This document shows positions 7,142 through 12,880 of a stretch of 12,880 nt of DNA, in pieces. Source of the DNA: Saprospiraceae bacterium (GTDB lineage Bacteria; Bacteroidota; Bacteroidia; Chitinophagales; Saprospiraceae); contig JADKAE010000041.1 in assembly GCA_016715405.1 (NCBI GenBank), forward strand, positions 1-12,880, in the 5' to 3' direction. A program made the position numbers and the translations under genes. Each line of letters starts with the position of its first letter. Position 1 is the first letter of the stretch. The notes under the pieces are model-generated. The model did no database searches. It was not told the DNA's origin and saw only the letters and a list, made by a program, of their open reading frames with translations.

Positions 7142-7588
7142 ATGACTACTGGAATAATTGTAGGGGATTACGCGAGGTTTTACATAAATGACGAGCCGGT
7201 AGGCTATGCAACCTCGTGTACGTTGGATTTTTCGCGCGAAACGCGACAAACACTACACAAAGACAATTACACCGGCTCAACCGGATGGGCAACCCAAACA
7301 ATGGGTACCGCATCGGGTACATTTAGCGGGGAGGCCTTTTTCAGCATGGACGGGTACAACAGCGGCACACACGCAAGCCCATTTGATATATATGCGTTTT
7401 TGGCAGCAGGAACTCAAACGACTGTTCAATTTCGCATTCCCGGCACTCTCGATGCGGTCGGTGATCAATACTGGGAGTTTAACGCATACATAACCGCGCA
7501 GTCAATTAGCGCCCCTACCAACGACAACGCAACTTTTTCATTTTCCGGCGTTGTTGAGGGCGCTCCCAGCGTGATCACAATCACGTAA
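7142..7588 (+). CDS. Major tail protein (tail tube), TP901-1-like
   Basis: A 148-aa protein with the pattern of TP901-1-type tube subunits: an early strand VGDYARFYINDEPVGYATSCTLDFSRETRQT, then HKDNYTGSTGWATQTMGTASGTFSGEAFFSMDG, a helix FDIYAFLAAGTQTTVQFR and the closing strand pair WEFNAYITAQSISAPTNDNATFSFSGVVEGA. Hexamer rings of this protein stack around the tape measure to make the tail tube. Its length is normal. The shared leader just upstream suggests that its translation is boosted in parallel with the capsid gene. It is followed by a GC-rich hairpin, so expression of downstream genes may be reduced relative to it. It has no C-terminal Ig-like decoration domain. Confidence 0.9.
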   Translation: MTTGIIVGDYARFYINDEPVGYATSCTLDFSRETRQTLHKDNYTGSTGWATQTMGTASGTFSGEAFFSMDGYNSGTHASPFDIYAFLAAGTQTTVQFRIPGTLDAVGDQYWEFNAYITAQSISAPTNDNATFSFSGVVEGAPSVITIT

Positions 7589-7626
7589 AGATTTATTCTC
7601 CTCGTTTACCGCAAGGGCGAATTTCA

Positions 7627-7662
7627 GGGCGGGGCCAGAGCAACATCCCCGCCCGCATTTTA
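7627..7662 (+). terminator. GC-rich hairpin after the major tail protein gene (leaky terminator or attenuator)
   Basis: GGGCGGGG (7627-7634) and CCCCGCCC (7647-7654) form a perfect 8-bp GC-only stem with a 12-nt loop, followed by GCATTTTA. The stem is strong but the T-run has only four bases, so partial termination or mRNA 3'-end protection is more likely than full termination. It lies 39 nt after the tail-tube stop and before the chaperone genes. The 94-nt stretch 7589-7682 holds no other feature apart from an A-rich leader (CCAAAAACAGCAAAAACT) directly before the chaperone ATG. Confidence 0.6.
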
Positions 7663-7682
7663 CACCAAAAACAGCAAAAACT

Positions 7683-8032
7683 ATGATTTACATTCAAGCG
7701 GGCGGAAAAAGCGCCCTATCAACGCCGGGTCTTAGATGCTTAAGCAATTTTGCAAAGCTAACAAGCTATCTCTTACCGACTTTTTAAACATCGAACAGCA
7801 ACAGAAATTATTATCAACCTCGCCGGAGCTGGCTTTGAACCTGGTATATTTTTGTTTTCTCGACGGCTATCGTGTTGCAAAAGTAGAACCCGAATTTGAA
7901 GAAAGCTGATTATAGGATTGGGTTGATTAAAATCCCGAAATAACGGGAGAGGTAATCAATAATTACGCAAAAAGTATTACCATCGAAACGACAGGAAACC
8001 CAAAAAAAAGAAAGCGAGCCGTTAAGTCCTAA
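7683..8032 (+). pseudogene. Tail assembly chaperone 1 (gpG-like), frame interrupted three times
   Basis: No single open frame covers this stretch, but three consecutive ones join into one normal protein. Frame from ATG 7683: MIYIQAGGKSALSTPGLRC. Frame from 7739: LKQFCKANKLSLTDFLNIEQ... LALNLVYFCFLDGYRVAKVEPEFEE. A short piece follows, ADYRIGLIK (7905-7931). Then from 7931 comes NPEITGEVINNYAKSITIETT and a Lys/Arg-rich end to TAA 8030-8032. Joined, this is about 116 aa. It has the N-terminal strand, the FCKAN...LTDF helix and the LDGYRVA...F segment of siphophage tail chaperones, which hold the tape measure protein during tail assembly. The repairs needed are one missing base near 7739, one extra in AAA 7902-7904 and one missing in AAAA 7929-7932. 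The N-terminal portion is uncertain: an alternative path through AAAAA 7706-7710 gives KKRPINAG but meets a TAG at 7733. Sequencing error or real decay cannot be separated here. Confidence 0.6.
8000..8009 (+). other. A8 run: candidate programmed frameshift site between the chaperone frames
   Basis: CC followed by eight A residues lies 21 nt before the end of chaperone 1. In that frame the codons are CCA AAA AAA AGA, which contains the classic A-AAA-AAA slippery heptamer. The second chaperone region is open in another frame across this site (…KKESEPLSPNLGTLEGLAIGVVG) and has no ATG upstream of 8072, as expected for a frameshift-made extension like lambda G-T. As written the two frames differ by -2/+1; if the run were really nine bases the shift would be the common -1. 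Confidence 0.35.
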
Positions 8033-8071
8033 CCTGGGAACGTTGGAAGGGTTAGCAATTGGCGTGGTGGG

Positions 8072-8370
8072 ATGAGTTTAAATGACTTTTGGATAGCGAG
8101 TTAAGGACTATTTTTAGCGCCATTGAAAAGTTCTACGAACTAGAAGAAACCCGACAGCAGCAAGAATGGGAGCGCACCCGCTGGCAGGCAACCACGCTGG
8201 TAAACATACAGCTAAAGCGAGGCGACCGGATGAAAGTAACGCAGCTTTTGCCCCTGCCCTGGGATAACCAAGAAAAATTACAAGTATCCAAGCCGCTGAC
8301 ATACGAAGAACAGAAGGAACGCTTTGAAAAGATTGACGCGTTTATGAAACAACGAAAAGGCACAAGCTAA
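8072..8370 (+). CDS. Tail assembly chaperone 2 (T-like), 5' part frame broken
   Basis: The clean part is a 93-codon frame from TTG 8089 (LDSELRTIFSAIEKFYELEETRQQQEWERTRWQ...) with the C-terminal LLPLPWDN motif and a charged end, which I associate with the second tail chaperone of Bacteroidota siphophages. The TTG is unlikely to be the true start. The frame before it contributes MSLNDF (ATG 8072), and one missing T in TTTT 8087-8090 would join them. Further upstream, PNLGTLEGLAIGVVG in yet another frame reads into MSLNDF if one G is missing from GGG 8069-8071. The protein is therefore either a separate product from ATG 8072 (about 99 aa) or the T part of a G-T fusion made by frameshifting at 8002-8009. 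The TAATG junction with the tape measure gene (1-nt overlap) implies tight coupling. Confidence 0.65.
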
Positions 8371-10319
8371 TGGCAATAGGCGATCTTAACGTAAGGATAG
8401 GCGCAACGATCAAAGGGCTGCAAGCCGGTTTGAAGTCGGCAGAGCGGGAGTTAAAGACGTTTGCCCGGCAGACTAATAACCTGGGCAACTCCCTAACGCT
8501 TGGCCTGTCTGTCCCCCTCGCTGGCATCGGTGCCGCTGCCGTTCAGGCTTTTGCGCAATTTGAGGGCCTTAAAAATGGCCTTACCGCTATCGCTGGCAGC
8601 GCACAGGAAGCAGAGGCACAACTAACGCGCCTTAGAAAGATTGCCTTACAGCCGTCTATTAACCTAGAACAGGCTGTAAAATCATCGATTCAATTACAGT
8701 CGGTTGGATTTGAAGCAGAGGAAGCGGAGCGGGCAATATCCCAATTTGCCAAAGCCGCTACCTTGTCAAATGCCGGGGCGGATGGTTTAGAGGAAGTAGT
8801 AAGGCAAATTACACAAATTAACAGCAAGGGGGCGATATTAGCCTCTGACTTAAGGGTAATTACAGATAGGATTCCCGTAGTTGGGCTTGCTTTGCAAGAT
8901 GCTTTTGGAACAAACAACGTAGAGCTTATAAGGGAATCCGGTATATCAGCCCGTGAATTTACCGACCGCCTTATTGACGCAATCGAAGCCAGCAAGGTAT
9001 TTCAAGCCGCGCAAGGCGGATTAGCCACGCAAATCGAAAACTTTGGTATAGGACTAAAGGAAAGCGGAGTAGCTTTAGGCGAAGCGATAGCCAAAAGCAT
9101 CAACTTAGGCGCTACACTGGAAAAACTCACCGGCTTTGTGAATAAGGTAGTCGAAGGCTTTAAAGCGCTAAAACCTGAACAGCAAAAGGCAATCGTACAA
9201 ATCGGGCTGTTGGTTGTAGCGGTCGGCCCTGCTGTTAAGGTAATATCTTTACTTGCTACTGCTGTGCTTGCGCTAACAAGCCCTTTGAATATTGCGATTG
9301 GTATAATTGTAGCGCTCGCTGCCGGGTTTATTTATGCTTATAACACCTCTGAATCATTCAGGGGCGGGCTTTTCGCTATTGCGGAAGCCGCTAAAGTTGT
9401 TTTCTCTGCTGTAAGTGCATCCGCTAAAGCGTTTGTAGAAGGATTCCAGGCGTTAGGACAGGGTGAATTTAAGAAAGCAGCGGCCTCGTTTGGTGAGGCG
9501 CTTATAATTGCAAACCCGATAAATTTTGCGGCAACATACGGGGCTGACTTAGCCGCTGCTTTGGCAGCCGGGTTTACGAAAGGCGTTGGAGCAAAAAAAC
9601 TAAGCGTTGACGATTTACTAGATCAGGCTACCGGAAAAAGTAAGGGAGGGCCAACGCTTGACTTGTCAGGGGCGGGTGGCAAAAAGAAAAAGCAGAAGTT
9701 AGACCAGGACTTTTTCGATGTATCGGCGGAGATTCCCGTTATCCCTACTCTTGACTTAAGGGGAGTTGGAGATATAAGGATAACAGAAGAATTTAAAAAA
9801 GCCTTTGCACAAATACCGGCGGATGTCCTAAACGCTGACAACAGCCTAAAGGGATTAGCTGACCGCCTGACTAATGCGGTTTTACCGGCGCTAAAAGAAA
9901 CAATAACAGCTATTCCATCATCATCGAAAGCGTTTCAGGATTTAGCATTACAGTTTGAAAATATAGACAGAACAGCGGCGCTATTTGGCGACACAGCCAA
10001 CGCCCTGCCGGAAAAACTTTCGCTTGTAAATAATCTAAAGGGCGTCGGCGCTATCATTGCGGGCGTTGCGCTTATCGCAGTCGCCACAGCGGCCCGGGCC
10101 GGGCTTAACAAACAGGCTGAACGCTTTGCTGCGGGCGGTATTGTTACAGCGCCCACATATGGCCTTGTGGGCGAAGCCGGGCCGGAGGCTATTATTCCGC
10201 TTCGAAAATTAGGCGACGTTACCGGCATGGGTAATATGGAATTAGTTACCCGCGTTTCTGGCGATGACCTATATTTGATTATGCAACGCGCCACAACGCG
10301 CAAAAATAGAATAGGATAA
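8370..10319 (+). CDS. Tail tape measure protein
   Basis: A 649-aa protein in one uninterrupted frame. The N-terminal 250 residues have the TP901-type tape measure pattern (ATIKGLQAGLKSAERELK, FEGLKNGLTAI, NSKGAILASDLRVITDRIPVVGLALQDAFG, ISAREFTDRLIDAI). A hydrophobic stretch lies at about residues 274-324 and could insert into the host membrane on ejection. A Lys-rich linker near 435-445 and helical segments follow. The C-terminus carries FAAGGIVTAPTYGLVGEAGPEAIIPL (586-611), the hallmark end of many tape measures. The protein sets tail length and is ejected before DNA. Using the known scaling of about 0.15 nm per residue, the tail would be roughly 100 nm, so this is a modest siphovirus tail. 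No lysozyme or peptidase domain is seen. It overlaps both neighbours by one base (TAATG). Confidence 0.93.
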   Translation: MAIGDLNVRIGATIKGLQAGLKSAERELKTFARQTNNLGNSLTLGLSVPLAGIGAAAVQAFAQFEGLKNGLTAIAGSAQEAEAQLTRLRKIALQPSINLEQAVKSSIQLQSVGFEAEEAERAISQFAKAATLSNAGADGLEEVVRQITQINSKGAILASDLRVITDRIPVVGLALQDAFGTNNVELIRESGISAREFTDRLIDAIEASKVFQAAQGGLATQIENFGIGLKESGVALGEAIAKSINLGATLEKLTGFVNKVVEGFKALKPEQQKAIVQIGLLVVAVGPAVKVISLLATAVLALTSPLNIAIGIIVALAAGFIYAYNTSESFRGGLFAIAEAAKVVFSAVSASAKAFVEGFQALGQGEFKKAAASFGEALIIANPINFAATYGADLAAALAAGFTKGVGAKKLSVDDLLDQATGKSKGGPTLDLSGAGGKKKKQKLDQDFFDVSAEIPVIPTLDLRGVGDIRITEEFKKAFAQIPADVLNADNSLKGLADRLTNAVLPALKETITAIPSSSKAFQDLALQFENIDRTAALFGDTANALPEKLSLVNNLKGVGAIIAGVALIAVATAARAGLNKQAERFAAGGIVTAPTYGLVGEAGPEAIIPLRKLGDVTGMGNMELVTRVSGDDLYLIMQRATTRKNRIG

Positions 10320-11332
10320 TGGCGACGCGCTTAACAGGTACATATCTAAGCGCGCCATATAACGCGGCAGGCGATCACGACGAATACACCGTTACGATAG
10401 ATCAGGACGGGTACGGCGGGGCCGCCGGTACAATGACCGTCGAAAGTATTAGCTTTAATTGGGAGGGCGAAGGCAAAAGCCGGATTCACCCGATACTCAC
10501 ATCAACTTGCGTTCTCAATCTCATTATAGATTCAACCGTCTTTGGTTTCCTCAACGCCCTGGTAGCGGCGGGCGAAGAAACGTTTAAACTCAAAATTGAG
10601 AAAAACGGGGACTTGTATTGGATGGGGTATATCCTATCCGACCTGGTAACGCAAGAAAACAAAGGCTACGGCTCAGCGCCCATTCTCGAAGTCCGGGCAG
10701 TGGACGGCATAGGCAGGATGAAAACAAAGGACTACGTACCTGCCATTGAGGGCAAAAACACCTGGAAAGTACACCTGCTGAAGTTGGTAGACGAAATTGG
10801 GCTAATTGATTTTGGCTATGCCAATGCCAGCGACGTAATTTTAGAATGGGTATTTTTTTGGGAAGAAGAAAACACGACAGTAAGTCTAACGACCGCCGAT
10901 GTGTTTCAGTATTACCGCCTCGACACGCGTATCTATAAATACATAGACAGCAACGGAGAAATAAAGCGGGCTAACTGTTACGACGTGCTAAAAGATTTTT
11001 GCACGACGCTTAATTGTCGTTTTATGTGGTCGGAAGGTAGGTATACTTTTGTGCAAATAAACGAATACCGCTACCGCTCCGGCGCTCCTACCGCTGCCTA
11101 CTATCACACCTACACTAAAGACTATACACACGCGGTTAGTAGCGATACACAATTAGCCACATGGACAGAGGAAAGCCAGACAGATAACCAATGGACGGCG
11201 GGCACATCCGACATGGTGCTTTTGTCGGGTAGCCTTTATAAGTGGTTTGCACCTCTCAATCTGGTAGAGGTATATTACAAACACTTCGATACGCAAAGCC
11301 TGGGGCACGACTGGGAATGGAACGAAGGCTAA
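10319..11332 (+). CDS. Tail tip/hub protein, N-terminal fragment of a gene that probably runs to 12839
   Basis: A 337-aa open frame directly after the tape measure, the position of distal tail or hub proteins. Residues 20-140 show the strand-rich pattern of phage baseplate hub proteins: EYTVTIDQD, ISFNWEGEGKSRIHPILTSTCVL, FKLKIEKNGDLYWMGYILSDLV, then LEVRAVDGIGRMKTKDYV. A second domain (about 213-255) has NCYDVLKDFCTTLNCRFMWSEGRYTFVQI, again typical of hub proteins. The frame ends abruptly at GGC TAA (11330-11332) after HDWEWNEG. Another frame continues without stops (AKKPRNGSEINHVNGTARLRV), so one extra base around 11325-11328 (GG) is the likely cause. Joined with the following fragments, the product is about 840 aa. 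Hub function is inferred from pattern and place; receptor binding by its C-terminal part is possible. Confidence 0.7.
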   Translation: MATRLTGTYLSAPYNAAGDHDEYTVTIDQDGYGGAAGTMTVESISFNWEGEGKSRIHPILTSTCVLNLIIDSTVFGFLNALVAAGEETFKLKIEKNGDLYWMGYILSDLVTQENKGYGSAPILEVRAVDGIGRMKTKDYVPAIEGKNTWKVHLLKLVDEIGLIDFGYANASDVILEWVFFWEEENTTVSLTTADVFQYYRLDTRIYKYIDSNGEIKRANCYDVLKDFCTTLNCRFMWSEGRYTFVQINEYRYRSGAPTAAYYHTYTKDYTHAVSSDTQLATWTEESQTDNQWTAGTSDMVLLSGSLYKWFAPLNLVEVYYKHFDTQSLGHDWEWNEG

Positions 11333-11933
11333 GAAGCCCCGAAACGGTAGCGAGATAAACCACGTCAACGGCACGGCGCGCCTCCGGGTACGCGGGCAAC
11401 TCAATTACAGATTAGACTATACAACCAACTTTGATTATACCCATCTGCGCTTTGCGGTGCGCATTCAGGTAGGCACGTATTACTTGCGGCGGACGGCGTA
11501 TTTCAGCCCCAACGCCGGGTTTTCATTCGGACAAATTGAATGGACAACGACGGCAAGTGATTACGAGTTTTACCCCAACATGATAACGGTTGATAATCAA
11601 CTGTATACTATGCAGTTTGATATTATCACTCCGCTGCTACCTGAAAGCGGCGATTTGGAAATGTTTGTAGCTATTGATGAGGTGCGTTACTGGCTTGGAA
11701 CCGTCCCTAATACCTCGGATTATACAGAGTATTGGAGCTTTTTTAATACGCAAATTGAGGTATTGGTGGGCGGCACGATTGAGGACAACTACCTGACTAA
11801 AAAATATAGTCTTTTCAACCCAACCACGACCAACAGCGAAAAATTAGAATTGGAAGTACTTTTCGGAACCGGCCCAACATCGGCGGCGCTGGGCGCTGTG
11901 GAAGTGTGGGAGGGTTGGCAGGGCGACGGGTGA
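11328..11933 (+). pseudogene. Tail tip/hub protein, second fragment
   Basis: Open from 11328 to TGA 11931-11933 (about 201 codons). The natural continuation of the N-terminal fragment lies here, and the GTG at 11457 is internal. It is rich in beta-strand patterns: RLRVRGQLNYRLDYTT, LRFAVRIQVGTYYLRR, YEFYPNMITVDNQLYTMQFDIITPLLPESGDLEMFVAIDEVRYWLG, and then KLELEVLFGTGPTSAALGAVEVWEGW. This suggests a structural scaffold or carbohydrate-binding-like jelly roll with no catalytic motif that I can see. It ends at GDG-stop, and the next frame continues GEQWRLGQSGTYRDLG. Removing one G from GGG 11928-11930 gives a seamless GDGEQW. Confidence 0.55.
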
Positions 11934-12348
11934 ACAGTGGCGATTAGGCCAAAGCGGCACCTATCGGGATTTAGGGCAGCTGTTAGGAGAAGAAGTAATG
12001 GGAGCGCAAAAGACGCCAGTAAAGCGCTTTTTGGCCACGCTCAACGGCGTATACCAGGCGCATCACAGATACAAGCATATTACGCTAACAGGTGATGAAT
12101 ACTACATATTCCTGGGCGGTTCTTTCGACATTAACCGCCACGACTGGTCGGGAGAATGGTTTTTGATAAGCAGAGATACGACGGGCATAGTTCCTAATAT
12201 CGGCATCATAAGGGATCACGCCGGGCCTCCTCCGCCTACCCCGCCTATTGTTAGCCCCAACGGCGATCTTTCCGTCTTTACCCGATACGCACGGCGTTAC
12301 GGGCTTTTGTTATCCCTAACGTGGCGGGCACGACAACAACAACGATAA
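11929..12348 (+). pseudogene. Tail tip/hub protein, third fragment
   Basis: This frame is open from the preceding break and reads GEQWRLGQSGTYRDLGQLLGEEVMGAQKTPVKRFLATLNG, then YKHITLTGDEYYIFLGGSFDINRHDWSGEWFLISRD. The ATG at 11998 is an internal methionine. The segment QSGTYRDLGQLLGEE...Q...PVKRF and 'FDI..HDWSGEW' resembles the part of phage hub/fibre proteins where beta structure leads into a linker. A proline linker (GPPPPTPP) lies near 12225-12245. After about 12300 the in-frame ending (LLLSLTWRARQQQR) is a shadow; the true frame most likely shifts at GGG 12301-12303 to give YGAFVIPNVAGTT. Confidence 0.5.
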
Positions 12349-12614
12349 TAACAGAGGGCAGCACAATTACGACAATAGACATAGCAGCGCCGGGCGTTGA
12401 CCTATGGAATGCGGGCGATGATGTGATCGTCATGTCGCCAGATGGAAGTGTGCAAGTGTTTGAGCTTGGCGCTGACATAGAGGCGGGCGATACAAGTATA
12501 ACCGTTGTCAGTACAACAGTACAAACCGACTTCCCGGCTGGCTCTTGGATAGTTACCGACCCGGTAAGTATGTATGAATTGGCGCTTGCGTGCCGGTGTA
12601 CCTGGCTGCGGTGA
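12303..12614 (+). pseudogene. Tail tip/hub protein, fourth fragment (Thr/Asp-rich beta region)
   Basis: This frame reads AFVIPNVAGTTTTTIITEGSTITTIDIAAPGVDLWNAGDDVIVMSPDG, then LGADIEAGDTSITVVSTTVQTDFPAGSWIVTDP. The pattern 'aGdtsItVvs...dFPaGSwI' occurs in beta-rich segments near the ends of phage tail proteins. The GTG at 12321 is not needed as a start because the frame is open upstream to the break. The last residues ACRCTWLR to TGA 12612-12614 are a wrong-frame ending. A missing G at about 12588-12591 would give LALAVPVYLAAVIFRPDAG. Confidence 0.5.
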
Positions 12615-12839
12615 TATTCAGGCCGGACGCCGGGGAGTTTACGGTAAAGATTACGATAAACAGCGGCACACCTCCGGCAAATACCGACGGGCTTTTCGTT
12701 TTCCGCAAACGGCATTTACCAGACATACGGGGCGTCTTATGATTATGTGATTAGCGGCGCTGACCTCGTTTTTGGGTTAGAGTTTGACACGGACAGCGAC
12801 GGTAATAAGGAATTAGTTGTAGTTAAATTTATGGTATGA
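12590..12839 (+). pseudogene. Tail tip/hub protein, C-terminal end in two frames
   Basis: Two short frames complete the gene. 12590-12703 reads VPVYLAAVIFRPDAGEFTVKITINSGTPPANTDGLFVF. After one extra C (12703-12704), 12705-12839 reads ANGIYQTYGASYDYVISGADLVFGLEFD, then a DSDGN turn and VVVKFMV to TGA. The joined FxNGxxQ...G..YDY.ISG..L.F pattern is a known short beta motif near the C-terminus of phage tail-fibre and appendage proteins, so this part may face the host surface. The stop overlaps the next ATG (ATGA), which supports 12837-12839 as the true end. Confidence 0.55.
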
Positions 12840-12880
12840 GAACACTTATTCGTTTTTCCATTATAATACTGTTTTTGGTC
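12836..12880 (+). CDS. Start of next gene: hydrophobic N-terminus (truncated by window)
   Basis: ATG 12836 overlaps the TGA of the tail-tip gene and begins 15 visible codons, MRTLIRFSIIILFLV. Two arginines followed by a run of nine mostly aliphatic residues look like a signal peptide or membrane anchor. In this position phages often have small membrane or secreted proteins, holins or lysis-linked genes, but nothing more can be said from 15 residues. Confidence 0.5.
   Translation, partial: MRTLIRFSIIILFLV

Noticed and set aside
8089..8091. TTG at 8089 as true start of chaperone 2
   Set aside because: The frame just before it encodes MSLNDF from an ATG and joins after one base. An isolated TTG following a TGA by three bases is less plausible.
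7683..8370. TAG or TGA stop-codon reassignment as the reason for the interrupted frames
   Set aside because: The glycosyltransferase-like gene and the capsid gene end with TAG, and the gp10-like and tail-tip genes most likely end with TGA, at sensible places next to following starts. The breaks need changes of frame, not simple read-through.
11457..11459. GTG at 11457 as start of a separate gene
   Set aside because: The frame is open and protein-like for over 120 nt upstream (AKKPRNGSEINHVNG...), continuing the preceding gene.
12278..12715. Minus-strand 145-codon frame near the right end
   Set aside because: It is antisense to the repaired tail-tip gene; no start signal or known motif is present.
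1..12880. CRISPR array, tRNA, insertion sequence, attachment site, or defence/anti-defence genes
   Set aside because: I saw no regularly spaced repeats, cloverleaf, transposase motif or terminal repeats. All genes fit a phage head and tail module apart from the two accessory genes at 740-1620, the small unknown gene at 4914-5129 and the gene cut off at the right edge.

Overview
The window holds a contiguous, all-plus-strand block of late genes from a tailed, siphovirus-type phage or prophage with HK97-type heads. Gene order is the classical one: large terminase (5' end outside the window), portal, prohead protease, major capsid protein, head-tail connector genes, tail completion, major tail tube protein, tail assembly chaperones, tape measure protein and a large tail-tip/hub protein. 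A new gene starts at the right edge. No integrase, repressor, lysis or replication gene is present, so temperate or lytic lifestyle cannot be decided. The host is probably a member of the Bacteroidota. Most starts lack a clear Shine-Dalgarno sequence, and several have A-rich leaders instead. The chaperone and hub proteins also look like those I associate with phages of that phylum. This host call is an inference, not a direct reading.

Layout: 3-737 is the C-terminal TerL nuclease. 740-1620 holds two accessory genes between terminase and portal, a probable GT-A-fold glycosyltransferase and a small unknown. A structured 57-nt gap precedes the portal (1678-2979), whose likely TTG start lies inside an inverted repeat. 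Protease (2954-3610) and capsid (3637-4911) follow. 4914-7117 is a tightly packed connector and tail-completion series, and 7142-7588 is the tail tube. Capsid and tail-tube genes share an identical 24-nt leader that starts at the stop codon of the gene before, and both are followed by a GC-rich inverted repeat. The two genes needed in most copies therefore seem to carry matching expression signals.

From about 6.6 kb onward the reading frames break repeatedly. The gp10-like gene, both tail chaperone genes and the large tail-tip gene are split, but each break can be repaired by one single-base insertion or deletion, often in a short homopolymer. The repaired products look normal: a chaperone of about 116 aa, a second chaperone ending cleanly at the tape measure, and a tail-tip protein of about 840 aa ending at 12839 with a fibre-like NG...Q...DY...SG motif. 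The 5' half and the 1950-nt tape measure gene show no breaks. Sequencing indels are the simplest explanation and recent decay the alternative. One site, an A8 run at 8002-8009 in the chaperone region, could instead be a programmed frameshift.

I see no hidden defence system, CRISPR array, tRNA or mobile element. The most interesting items are the duplicated leader, the structured portal start, the glycosyltransferase-like gene in the packaging module and the frame-break pattern.
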